Positions 33,492 to 47,800 of a stretch of DNA of 64,000 nucleotides are shown here, piece by piece. The translations under genes were made by a program, and so were the position numbers. The notes beneath the pieces are model-generated. The model was not told the origin of the DNA. It worked only from the letters and a program-made list of their open reading frames with translations, and ran no database searches. This DNA comes from Linyphia triangularis (taxonomy: Eukaryota; Arthropoda; Arachnida; Araneae; Linyphiidae), in contig OZ021732.1 in NCBI GenBank assembly GCA_963978545.1, forward strand, positions 27,868,123-27,932,122, read 5' to 3'. Each line of letters starts with the position of its first letter. Positions within the stretch are counted from its first letter, which is position 1.

Positions 33492-35357
33492 GTAATGTAC
33501 TTTTCTCTTTTCATCACTTGCTTTTTTAATTTATTTTAGTGTCCATTATCTTTTTATATTTTTGTTGGAAAAAATTTGCGGCGATATTTGGTGTATACTA
33601 ATATTTATAAGTTTTTAGAACTGTATCGCCTACAAAACAGCGCCAAATCGGCTTGGCGATATTTTAACGTCAACTAGGAATAGTTCACGTTTATGGGTTG
33701 GCGCACTTTTGAAAAGTTGGCGACAAAGCCAGAATGTCGCCAATTCGGAATTCCAATATGAAAAATTGAGAAACGAACCAGCTCCATGATTTGTGGTAAA
33801 GAAAGGTTGAAGCCAAAGCACGTCAATAAAAAAATGGGGTTGCCAAATTTAGAACTGTATCGCCTACAAAACAGCGCCAAATCGGCTTGGCGATATTTTA
33901 ACGTCAACTAGGAATAGACCTAAACTTAATAAATGTTAGCATAAATTGGAGATTTTGAGTGATGTTTCTAGCACATTCTCCTTCTCACCTGCACAACCTT
34001 GATTAATTACTTACCATAATCTCTGATATTCCTTAATTTTATAATTATCATAGAGATGTTTTTGAACTAATGAAAGTGTCATTATTTATGTAAGTTTGGG
34101 CTCCATAGTAAAGAAAAGGTACTCTTCTGTTAGCTGGGTATCAGTTTGCGTGGTTGTCGCCAAGCCTAAATGTGGAATTTCTTAAATGTTTACACATTTC
34201 TAAATGATGCGTAAATGTATTGCCAAATCAGGGCTGGCCAAGAGCAAAATGCTGCGAGTTCGAGAATCAGTTTTGGCGTCCTTTACAATGAAATTTGGGG
34301 TTAAGATTTACTGTACGAGACCGCTGGGCGATCTCTAAAAAAATTGCCAAATTGAAAATGATGTCACATGACTGTATCGCCGAATCCAAAATGGCATCAA
34401 AATCGCCTTCAGATCCTTTCCTCTTAAAGGGTTGCCAAAAAGTGAATTTGCTGCAGTGTTGCCATTTTAGAATTGTTATCGCCAAATGTGAAGATCGCAC
34501 CAAGGCGTCTCGTGCGGTAAATCTGAGCCAAAATAGGTTTAGAAAACCCTCCAAAAATGGTATGGGTGTTCTTTAACTGGGATTTAATACCTGAAGTTGG
34601 CATTTTAGAGGGATTCAAAACTAAACTAAAACAGTAAATATTAAAGTAAAGTATATTTAGTACCTTTTTCATTATTTTTTCAAATGACTTCTTCTATTGC
34701 TAATTCTTTTAACTGACTTTTTCAAACTTCCATTCGAATGCGGTACTTTTTTTGTGTGAAGAGCACACTCCTAAATTCTTTTACTCAGTTTATAGTTTTG
34801 TCAGGTAGAAAATAACGCATTTTTTTAACTGCAACAAAAGTTTTGTTAATTGATTTATTATTCATGAAAAAATATTACAGAAAATTGATTACAATAATTT
34901 GTATTATTTTTTTTAGGAAGGGATTGAAATTAAAATCAAAAAATAAAAATTATATCAATTAAAGTTGCATTTTCAAACAAAACAAATCCTTTGATTTTCG
35001 TGTTCTAGTAGCAAACAGAATTTTTTTGCGGGATTTGCGAGGGGATATATCCTCATATTCCTCTCCCTTGCTACGTGCCTGTGTATTACACATGTAGCAG
35101 TGGTCCTTTCTAGTTTTAGCAGTCAAAAATGTTTTTATTAGTGCATCATAATCTAATGGTGATGAAAAAAGTGCTTGGAGCCATTCTCTGTACTGTACTT
35201 TCAAGCAATATTTTATTTGTTGAACTAAGTTATTAGCATAAGCAAATGGCTAATTTGCATTCAAAGGATATAAAAATTTAAATTTGTATCTTGTTATTTA
35301 AATTTTTTTTCTCATTTTGATACTCCTCTCAAAATCGCATGTGTGTGATCGCACATG

Positions 35358-35397
<40 letters not shown>

Positions 35398-38300
35398 TAG
35401 GCCAGCCCTGAACCAAATGTTTTTTCAGCTTGTTAATGGGTATAGCAACCTTATAACTGTTTGTTATAGATATAGGAATTTTAAATGATTGGAAGGTTAT
35501 TAGTTTGTATGAGTTAGGTCTGCAATTTTGTGGTTTTTATCTTTTACTTTGCTAAAAAAATTTTTTCCATAGTAAGAAAAATATGAATCTTGTAGGTTTG
35601 TGTAGCAATGAATCCGTTAGCGAACAAAGCAAGTCTGTGTTTACTTGTAATAAACCTCTTATTAAGTGAAGCCTGTTTTTTTTCTAGAACCTTTTAATGA
35701 GCCAATATTACAAAGCAATGAACAAAAAAAATGAGCCTGGTTCGAGAAGCATATAAAAAGCTAGAATCTGTACCCATTAATGTCTCCAAAAGGGTGCTCC
35801 CTCGACTAATTTCTTTATAAAATATCATAAGAACTTTATTCTGTTAATTCAATAAGTAGTGTTTTTTCTTCCATTTTTGTTCTAAGAATGGATGAAAGAT
35901 TTTTATTTCTAGTTAGCAATCAACAGATTATTGAATTTGTCAAAATTTATGGAAAATAATTTGTATCGTCTTGTTTTCATTGAAATAGACTTGGATCAGA
36001 GTCTGCACATTATTTTTATTGTATCAAATTTTAGTTCATTTTAAGGCTTTTCCCGTGTCATTTTTTTTTGTTTAAGTTCAGATTTATCGAAAGTATGTTA
36101 ATTCATACATCCTCGTATATCCAAATTCCCTCTGTAATTGCAGGCTCATTTGTAGACCTGTTGGTTATGTCACTGTTCAAAGGTATATTCCCCAGAAGTG
36201 AAATTTTTCATTGTACGATTGCGCTTAATATTTTAAACCTAATCAAGCTGTTATTAGTTTGAATTTTTGTCTTTCAGTCTTAAGGAGCACTTATATTTCA
36301 AAATTATGGAATATTACTGAAATTCAATTTTTTTTTTAATTTACTTTTTCTAGAATTTTAATGCTTGTGCTCAATATTTCAGATCTGAATTAAGTAATAA
36401 CCTTTGGGAACCTGTTATAAAATTGGCAAAGATTTGTTTGCAATTTCTGTTAAAGAATGATCAAACTGATAGTGAACTCGAGTTGTTGACTGAGCTGTTG
36501 CGATTTCTTCGGAATTGCTGCAGTGGGTCTCCAGAAAATCAAAATTTCATTTTAAGGTAATTATTTTTATGATATTAATTTTAAAGGTTAATTTGAGAAT
36601 TTGAGTTTTACTCTTTTTAATTCATTTATCTCATTTCCATTATATTTATTATGGTCAGTATTATTGATTTTTCAGCAAGTAATGAGGTACCAATTCAACA
36701 AAAATTCGTTAACAAAAAAGAAAGAAAAAAAAAAGCTCAAGTCTTTTTTTTAGCGAAATGCTAAAATGGATACGAGTTTCATCACTCTTGATTTTTAAAT
36801 CTTAAATAATTGAACTTTTTGGTATATAAATTGTAAACTGTAAATATTAAACTATTTTTTACCAAATATCAAGTGGAACAACACTTTTTACCTTTAGCTT
36901 GTTTATTCTTGTAGGTCATTGACTAATTTTTGGATAATAAATATGGTGATTTTACCAATTTTGTAGTTAAATGTATCTGCGAAAGCGATAAAACAAGTTT
37001 TTTAATTTTAGCATGTAACCCACTGGTGGTCATGCACGTATATATGCGTCATTTGGTCCTCAGTTTTTCCAATAATACATTACATTTTTAAATTTATAAA
37101 TAAAATATAAAATAAAATATTTTTAAATATTTTTGTTTAGATGATAGGTTATGGCCTCTCTAAAATTAATGAATAAAATATTATTTAAAAAAATTATTTA
37201 TTGGAATTAGAAATATAATTTAAAAATTATTGCAAGGAAAACAACTGTAGAATTTTGCCCATTCCCATAACCATCAGTGGGTTAATGATGTTTTTAGAAT
37301 TTGCTAAAAACACCTACAGCTTAATCCTCGAGTAGATTTCATATTGCATATTATACTATAGAAATAAGAGAAAACATATGCATAGAACACAGAAAAACTC
37401 AAAGCACATTCTGAGAGCATAAGTTGCCAAAATACTTGTACTCTAAGTTACAATCAAACGGTATGTTTTGATAAACAAGTAGGTTAAATGAAAACTTATT
37501 GTGCTAAGTGGAAAACTAATGGTTAATTAGCATATATTTACATAATCCAAAGTTAATTCTGCAAGTATGTGTTACTTGAAACTACAACCACTAGATTATT
37601 CAGCAATTATTTTTTTTTTGTAATAATTTAGAATAAAATTTAGTTTTTACGTTTATTTTAACAAACACATCTAATAAAATTGACTTTTTTTAGTGTTAAG
37701 GTAATAAATTTTGTGGCTTGTATAATAGTTAGTTAAAATATTGGCATAACTATTTTGTTTATTCCATTCCAGACAAGAAGATCTGTGCAACTTAGCTAAG
37801 AAAACCTTAAATCATTTTTTACAAAAAGAAACTGTCAAAGGTTTGTATTTATCTTTATATTTTCCCCTAGCACCTTTACTTATGAACTTTTGTTTAATTC
37901 AGTTTGAATTAAATTGACTGCTTACAAAATAAAGTATTTGACGAAACCTGTTCTAATAGTTTAAACTATAATTCATTATATTGAGTAAAATAATAGGATT
38001 GTAAGTCTTTTTTTTTTTTTTTTAATGTTAATTAATTAATCTGTTGTGTAGAATAGCTGAAACATGGCAGTTTAGTGATAATAGGTGGTTTAGGAAGTCG
38101 ACAATTTATAAGAAAAGATGCAGAAATTAAGTTGAATTCAAGGAAAACTGACGAATATGACTAATGGATTGGTAATAAGTTATATTCACCTTAAAATTTC
38201 TAGTATTTTTAATAAAATTGATTGACAATTGGTTGCTGCTGTATGGCCCACATGTTGTCCTTGCGCCATTAAACTCCAATCAACCAAACTAACATTCTTA

Positions 38301-38837
38301 AAATTTGTGTTTCTACATAAAATTCATAAAATTGTTCTTAAATATTTTATTAATTGGTAAAAAAATTAAAAACTCTAAAAGATTTTCCAACAAAGGGGGA
38401 AAAAAACAACTTTCCTCTGTTACGTTGGTGCGCTGAAGAACCACTGATCTCTAATGGTTGCTTGATTAAGCTTTCCTTCATTTCTCCTTTGTTAAGTGCA
38501 TCAACTTAAAAGTTTGCAGTCTAGCGGCGGTTGCTGTAATACAAACCAATTACTATGGTAATAGACATCATCGCAAATCTGAGCAAGGCTCCACCTAACT
38601 GCGATAGATTCATGTCCCTTTGAGTTAAATCTTCTTATCCCATTTTTAAGTTCAGTGCATAGTACCAGAACTCATTGTTAGAAATAGGACATGGCTTACA
38701 GTGTCAATTCTCCTGATTAGAGCCAAACTAAATTATAGATGCTTTCAATCTGAACATCATTTCTTTTCTCCCAATAATCTTATACTTTTATTAACACCTT
38801 CTACTTTTGACTTGAAAACAAAGTTCTTCTATCTTGT

Positions 38838-38869
<32 letters not shown>

Positions 38870-41800
38870 ATGCTTAGAATTATACAACCATTTAAATAAC
38901 TATTTTATTTTAAATAATTAAAATGTAATATACCTTTCATACATTAATTTTCATTGTTCCATGTCAGTAAAATGTTTTGAAACAACATTTAGAAATAATA
39001 TAACTACATTTTGGGTTCCCATGGTCTTTAAAAGTTGCTAAAAGTGTTTAATATTTTTGCACTTGTTTTCATGGCCTTGAAAGTACTTAAAAATGCTTAG
39101 AGGTCCTTAAAAGTCCTTAATTTTTTGCAGATGTTGTGTGACCAACTGCAAAATTTATAAAAATACAACTCAGACTTGCTATCCCCGCGTGACTGCCACT
39201 TATCTGCACCGTATCAGAATTCTCCGACACATTTGTATTACGCATGCACCAACTTGCAACTTTTTTTGTATGTAACATTATTTAGGTTTCGGGTAAAAAC
39301 ATTATTTAGGTCTTTAAAAGTCATTTATTTTCATTCTGTGATTTGAGTAGGAACCCTGATTAGGAAATGTGGTTTTAAAATATCCCTAAAATTTTAGAAA
39401 TTGTCCTTAAAATTCTCAACTTTTTTTTAGAAAACTCACTGCACCTCTAATAATTATAAAATATTCAGCCACATGTTCATCATTTTACATTTGAATGAGA
39501 TTCTTAATGTTAGTATAGTATGAATTTCAGAGTTCATCCTAGAAATGAAAAGGGGCAGGGTGCTGTTTTCCAAAAAAGGGCACTTCCTGTTTATGAGGGC
39601 ACTTTTATGGCAAATTGCAGAAATACGCGTTTTCTGCCACAATTTCAATATTGTTATACTTTTCTACCACGATAAATAATTTTCAATATTCTGAAGAAAA
39701 AAAATTATTATGCAAAAATCCGTGAATCAAAAACTCGCTCAGAAACTTAAAAGATATCAAAATACTGATAAAATGCTTCAGTCCTAATTCTGCTGGAACG
39801 AGACTGAGAAAATTATTAAAATTAAAGTGCAATATACACAGTACAAATTTTCATCAAATAGTAATTTTTATAAAATTATCAATTTATAATACAGTAAAAT
39901 TAAGATAAGAATGTTTTTAGTATAATGCAAATGTGTTAAGATAAGAACTTTTCACTCTTTCAAAATTTTCTAAAGTTTGAATGAATCAACCTTAAACTTC
40001 ATCTCTTAGTTTTGATATTGTCAGATAGAGAATAAAGTTTCTCCAAATTTAACATTATTCATTGTGTATCACAAGGAGTATTCCGACTAAAGAACTTGGA
40101 CTATGCCCTGAAATTTTTGCATTTTTTTTATTTTCAAAATCGGATTAAATTTAGCGTCAAAACAGCGATTTTTTTTGCCGTGCATGCCTCTATTATGTAA
40201 GCTATAATAGAAGTTTTATTTTTTTAAAAATCGGAAATAATCTGGGATTTTGTTTGCATTCCTGTTATGTTTAATTTTAAATATGAAACAGGTGTTTAGA
40301 AATTAATTGGTAACAGGCAAATTAACAAAAATACCCCCTAAATTTAACAGGAGGACATCGCGATTACGCGTGTCCAAACGGAAATATTCTTTTTTAATTC
40401 TTAGTGTAAACTTTTGATAGTTATAAACCTTTAACTAAGTTATTCAAGTCTTTCAAATTCCTTTCTTCACTATTTTGAAGGAGGGCATGGTAAAAATCCA
40501 GCGAAATACACTTAATCAAAACACGTACGAAATGGCCATCAGAGTTTACTAATGTGCACTTGGGAAATTGTAAGACGGCGCCCTACAATCCACCTACTAA
40601 TGAAGCACGTTATATAGACATCTACTCAATGGTTTCAGTCCCTGATATATATGTTGCGCGTTTGAACATGAATGCGCATGTGCGACAGCCGATTTCAGTA
40701 GGGGTGACCCACATATTGCGTACTGTTGGGAGGGAAAGAAACAAAAGTTTTTTTAATTCTTTCAGGATTAAATTTTTTCTGAAAAAGGGCAGAAAGGGCA
40801 CTATTTTTATAGAAAAAGGGTAAGAAGGGCGTTATTTTTATAGAAAAAGGGCAGGCAGGGCGCGCCGCCCCTCGAAAAATGCCTAGGATGAACTCTGTGA
40901 ATTTGGCAGTCATGCCATTTAACAGTTATTAGAAATAAAAACTATTCATTTCTTAAATTTTCCAAAGTTGTAGTTGGGAGAATATTGAACATAGTTGGTG
41001 GTTGGTTTGAACCATAATTGAGAGACATTTTGGTAGTCTTTTGATGCTGAAATTTTGTTGCACAGTTTATCGATTTCCTTTAAAAACATTTGTTTGGTTT
41101 AGCCTATACAATAATTTTTTTTAGCAACATGCAGCTACCAGAGTTTACTGATAATTAATTCATTCAGATAGATAAAGGATTTTTGTTTTAGAACTTTTTT
41201 ACATTATCTTTTGGGTTTTTATTAAAATATTTGCTAGTAAGCTGTTCCTTGTAGCAAAAATCCTTGTTAGTATCTATAACCTACATAAAGCTGTGATTAT
41301 TCTGTTGTTTAGGTTGTTTTTCAAAGTCTTTTATGCAGGTTTTATTTTTATTTTACTGTATTATTAAAAATTTGGCACCTACATGTAAATTTGATTAAAT
41401 TAACACATATTTTGCTCTTTTCACTTTAGAAGTTTTGATTCTTAAGATTAGTATCCAGTTATTTGGAAATATTCTTGTTGCTAATGAGAACTCAAAGCCT
41501 TTAGTATGGAGCTTATTTTTTGGAGAACAAATATTTAGGTTAGTATTTTTAGTTACAAATGTAGAATGGTTTATATTATTTTCAATAAATTAGGTATTCA
41601 CATATGTTTAGCTTTTTATACTGTTAATTTAATTTTTTGTAATGTTTCAGTTATATTTACTATTTTCTTTTAATTATAGGCTGCTGTTTCAACATAAAGA
41701 CATGACCATCCATGAATGTGCCATGATGGTGTTATTTAATTGCATGTCTGATGAAACCAGTTCTTGTATTCTCAATACCAAAGAAGGTCATGACATTCTT

Positions 41801-44800
41801 GTTTTAGTGACAAACACATTGCTTTCTAACCAGATTGATTGGGGGTAAGCATCTTTCAATGCTTGCAGAGTATGCTAAAAACTTTGGATGATTATTTTTT
41901 ACATGAAATTTGACTGTTAAGGGTACATAAAAGTTTTATCTGTACTTTTAGAGGAAAATACAATGTAACATTACTAATTGATATGATTTTGTTTCTAATT
42001 GCTAAAAAAGTACCATCCTAATTTATTCAAGGAGTTGTTACAATTATTGAAGTTTTCCTGTCTATCTTGGGCATTTATTCTATTCAAGTGAAAGAGATGT
42101 GTGTGTATGACTTTTTAAGAATTTTTTACATCTATGTGTATCTGAGACTTTTAACGCAAGGTGACAGTTATAACATATCTGACTCCATAGTTTAGTAGTA
42201 GAAACTTAACATTTACCTTAATTTTGCAATGCATATAAATTAATCCTAACTCATTTAGAAAAGCACGCTATCAGAGAATTTGACTCATTTTGTGAACTTA
42301 TGCATAAGATTGTCTGACACAATATCAATTACACCATTCAAACTGCAGTGTTTTCTGTATTGAAAATAAACATGTACGTATCCATACTTAGCATTGAGTG
42401 TTGGAAGTTATGTTGTTTAGCATGATACCACTGTTTGAGAAGACCATATTAGGACATGATAATTTTGGCTATAATGCAAAAATTATAAAATATATTCACT
42501 CACTGAAACTATATAACTGATAATTGTAAATTTAATTAATTTTTATGTTCCAATAAACTGTGCTTTTATATTTTTCTTTTTGTTACCTTCAGAATGCTAT
42601 TTATCGAGTCTTTGCTGAAGCAAGAAGATTTTTTCAATTGCTACCATGTTTTGCCAATATCAAATAAGTAAGTTCATAAGATATTGTACATTTTTAATCT
42701 GATTTTACTCATAATATTTTCATATTTCTAAATATATTTAATATTGCTCTTATTAAAATCTTGCATTAGTTAAAATTAAATCATGAAAGGGTGCAAAAAA
42801 AAAAGAAAAAAAAAATACAAACACCCTCACATGAATTCCAGAGTTTGAATTTATTAAATGCCAAGGTGCAATTTGCTCTCAAAAATTGTTAATTACACTT
42901 CAAAGTAAGCCAAGGAGTGCCGAATTTGCACTCTAGTTCTGCCTGTTTCTAATTTTGAAAATGATTAAAGTGTTGCAAAAATTATAATTTTTGCATCTTT
43001 TTTTAAGTAATATACAGTTTAGGCACAGTCAATAATTAATTTTTGTTGTTGCCAATAAAAGAACCAAAATCTGAAGTGACCTCTGTATTCGTTAATTTGA
43101 TTGGGTGATATGGAACTTCTCGTGCACATGGACTGATTGTCCCAAAGTGAACCAGTGGTCATTATTTTCAACAGTTAATCCATGGAAGCAGTGTATTACA
43201 GACCACAAATCATTCCAAGAACAATATTAGTATGTCATATGACATGAATTTGATCCACTTTTGATTTTTCTGGGTCAAAAACTAAACTGACAATGGTGAT
43301 TTTGAAAATAGTTAGTTGGCAACTATGTTGAAAGTTGTAACAGTTCCGTGTTATCGTATTCGCCGGTTTCAGCACGTAATTGCCATGATTAGTTAAGCCA
43401 CTCTATCAGCATAGCGCATTAGGGTGGTTCAAAAATATATGGGGAAATTTTTTTTTTACCTAGAGACCAGGACACCCCCTCATTTTTTTACATCTACCCA
43501 TACAAACGTTCAAACAAAATTTCAGAATCCCACTCCAATTAAAAGATGGCGCTCAATGAACAGTAAAATTTCGCATTTTGTGCGTTTTTGGGTATTTGTA
43601 GAGGATTTGTAATAAGTATAATTGAAAGCAATTTTCTTGAAGAAAGTTTCTATTTATACTATAATTATAAAAAATGTTAAATAAACTAGTAAAAGTTTAT
43701 GAAATAATTATATTCTAGAAGGTTCCGCCCCTGCTCACAAACGCTCGTTAATCCCTGTGCTACTTCATTATCTTTTGAAATTCTAATAAGTTGCCCCTAT
43801 AAATTAGAGGGTGAAAAAGCACTGAAAAGCATTCAAAATAAACTATTAGTACGCCTAAATACGAAATGAATAATTAGTGTGGTGTCGTGTAGTTCAGTAG
43901 TGTTCTTTATTTCATCATTTAACCAAGATTTGCAGTACCACTTGACTACATTTTTTTGTAAGCTGAAAATGGTCGATCGGAAATTATCTAAATACCATAA
44001 TATCTTTTCAAATCATAAAATTCTCATTCAATAAAGAGTGGACTAGCGAGTATAAATAGTGTCTTAAGTTTCAGGTCTATTCAAGATTTCTAAATACATA
44101 GCTGTACTTAATGAACGTTTTCAAACGACACACAATCTCCTACCAAGAACAACATTTAATTGAAATCAATTGAATGAATAGTTAATAACATCTAAAAAAT
44201 ATGGGTTAGGTATGGAAATTGTAAACAACATAAATCCTGTAGATGTTGCCATTCAGATTATCGAAACCCACTGTCATATTAGAGACATGTTCGATAACGT
44301 AATATTGAAAAATTACCCTATCAAGAGTTCTTTTTGTAAGTAAAAAGTAAATATCAAGAGTTCTTTTTGTCGCAACTTCTCCAAGACTGGCATTATCTTT
44401 CAATATTTTTAATTGCTCTCATCCTTTTATATTTCTGGAATCTTTTGAGTTATTTATTGTTGGGAATTACGAATAAGTGTTCTGCTGCCTGCGCGCATGC
44501 GTGGGAAGAAGATAAAACCCCTTCCCCTCCCATATAACTCTCTCTCTGTATACGTAATTAAAATAGATCGGACGCGCGTCTAGGCGCTCCGGTCTTTACG
44601 GTGTTACCCAATAATAAATATATGTTTCTTTTTTACGTGTTTGGTACCGTTGAACCCATACTACACACAACATCATCCTGGATTATTTAAGAATTTATTT
44701 ACGATTAAGAACATTTGGCATCCCTGCCGGGATGACGTTAGTACGTTTACTACGAATATAGGTACCTGCTACGAATTGGGTTGACAAAGACAATTACGAA

Positions 44801-47800
44801 AATATTTTACGCACTTACGAACTGTTGTTTACGAATTTATGGATTACGAATATTTATGTGCGTAGAACTAGATTGCATAACCGGTTAACAATTACGTGTT
44901 ACGAATTACGTGTCGGTGATACGGTTAATTGCATTGAATTACGCTGTGATCATCATGTCTCATGAAAATCTGAAGCAGAGAATGACGCAGAGAAGAGCGG
45001 CGAGTAGAGGATCTTTTACTCGTGCTCTGACCAAGTTTGATGGTCTTTTAGTGACCGAACCACCGGATCTAGTGCAACTGGAGATTTCCATGGACGTGCT
45101 ATTGGAAAGAGCTGAACAACTACGGCTAGCAGATGAAGCGGTTTTAGCAGAGATGCAGACCACTGGAGTGGATCAAGTGCAATTCGAGACGGAGTACGAT
45201 GCCATAGAGGAGTACAGAGAAAAGCTGTCTACGGCGAGAACAAAAAAGAAATTACTTCTCCAGCAAGTTAACCAGCAGGCCACCTTGTCCATCACGACCA
45301 ACGAATGCCCTTCTAATGGCCCCAGCAGACAACCCCCTACGTCTCATCTACAACGGCTGCCGGAGTTCGAGATAACCAAGTTTGATGGCGACCCCAGGAA
45401 GTGGATCACATTCTGGGCGCAATTTCAAAAAATACATGAAAATCCGCAGATTGATCCCGCATACAAGCTGCAACTTCTTCTACAATCCACAAAAGAGCAC
45501 TCCAAACCGCGAGAAATCGTTTCCAGTTTTCCGGGAAGTGGAGAGAATTACGAACATGCAGTTACTTATTTAAAAGAAAGGTTCGGGCAAGACAAACTTT
45601 TGATTCAGGTGTTCATACGAGATATTCTGGAGCTTGTGATGAATAAGACCACTAATACGGATATTTCTACTTTATACGATAAATTGCAAACTCAATTACG
45701 AGCACTGGAAGCTTTAAATGTAACAAAAAATAATTACGCTGAGTTTTTATATCCTTTAGTAGAATCCGCTCTCCCTAGTGAAGTGATAAGAGCCTGGGAA
45801 CGTAACAGAGGTAAGGTTGATGTTAATACTAATAAATCTGATCTTGATCTTTTGATGGATTTCTTAAAAATTGAAGTAGAAAGTGAGGCTAGAATACAAA
45901 TGGCCAGATCTTTTAACACTCCTCTTACTGCCCCCTACAATAATTCTAATAAAAATAATTATGTAAATTATAAGAAACAAAATAATAGAAATGTTGATAA
46001 CTCCCGTAATAAAAATAATCCTGTAGCTCATGAGTTATTAAGTACGTCAGGAAAAAATAATGTGTATGATTCTAATGCATATAGATATAGAAAAATTGAA
46101 TGTATTTTTTGTGAAAAGTCGCATGCTTCAGAGAATTGTGACACAGTTTCTGCCATGTCTTTGGTAGAGAAAAAGAATATTGTAAGGAAAAAAAACGCCT
46201 GTTTTGTTTGTCTGAAGTTATCTCACCATTCGGATAAATGTTTTTCTAAGCATAAATGCATTATTTGTAAAAAAAGACACTTTGTAGTGTTATGCCCAGA
46301 TTTGCCCGTGAAAGAAACGGAAAATCTTTCGTTGGAACCAGATCGTTCTACAATTACTACGTTAAATAAGGAAACACAATTCTCTGATGTATTGTTACAA
46401 ACTTTAGTTGTTAGATTACATAATGGTAATGAAGAGATTTTAATACGTGCAATTTTGGATTCCGGAGCGCAGCACTCTTACCTGTGTAATGATGTAATTA
46501 AAAGTTTAAATTTTAAATCTAAAAGTCAGATAACATTGCAACAATCTCTGTTTGGAGGTATTGAAGTACGTGAAAGAGTATACGAATCTTTTCATATTGA
46601 AATAAGTAATATTGATAGATCTTATAAATGTATTATTTCTGTGTTAAATCAGCCACAGATATGTTAAAAAATAAATCGCATTTCCTCTTTCAGTATTGCG
46701 CAAGAATGCGAAAGATTAAATATTCCCATTTCAGATTTCGCAATAAACGATGGAGCCAAAGCATTAAACTTTTGATTGGCGCCGATTACTTGTCAAAAAT
46801 ACTCACTGGTAAGGTTATAAATTTAACATCTGGCCCCATCGCAATACACAGTAAACTTGGATGGACTTTAATGGGATGTTTTGGAAATATGGGCACCAAA
46901 CCGAATATTAATGAGGGCGATCATCAAAATACAGTCATTACTCACGAGAGTGTTATACAAACGAATATTGCATCTCATGTAGTGAATCTTTTAACGAAAG
47001 ATAGCTTGTTGACTGATTTGTGGCGCCTCGATTCTGTGGGAATTTGTGATCCCATCTTGGAGGATGAGATTCAACTTTCTCAGGAGACTGAGAAATATTT
47101 TTTACGCAGTTTACGAATTGATAAATTAGGTAGATATGAGGTAGCGTTACCATGGATTAATGATCAGAAACAGTTAGAAACAAATTTTCTCTTGGCAAAA
47201 AAAATTGCGATAGCCACCAAAAGGAAATTAATTGCTTCAAATAAAATGAAGTATTACGGTGATGTTTTTGAGGAATGGTTATCTCTTGGTATTATTGAAC
47301 AAGTGACTGATCAACATTTAGATGCAAATTTAAGTGGGAAACATTATTTACCTCACAGACCGATTTTTAAGGATAATGCCACTACGAAAGTTAGATCAGT
47401 TTTTAATGCTTCTGCTAAAACAATTAATTCTTTGTCACTGAATGATTGTTTAGCTACGGGTCCAAATTTGATTTCCCAAATTCCTTCTATTCTTAATAGG
47501 TTTAGAGAATATAAATGTGCAGTCTCTAGTGATATACAACGAGCTTTTTGTATGATCGGAATTCAAGAGAGCGATAGAGATTTTTTACGATTCCTATGGT
47601 GGGAGAAAGACAATTTTGACCAACTGGTAACATATCGACATAAACGTGTAGCGTTTGGTTTAACCTCCAGTCCATTTCTATTGGCCGCCACTTTACGCTA
47701 TCATTTGAATACGGTTTCCGATGATTTAAGAGAATCGGCTGAAATTTTAAGACCCTCTTTTTACGTGGATAATTGTTTGACGAGTCTTAACTCTGAGGTG

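Noticed and set aside
35590..35760. Fragment resembling the Helitron-like 3' part (CAATGAA, AGTCTGTGTTTACT)
   Set aside because: Similarity is short and patchy, below what can be supported by eye.
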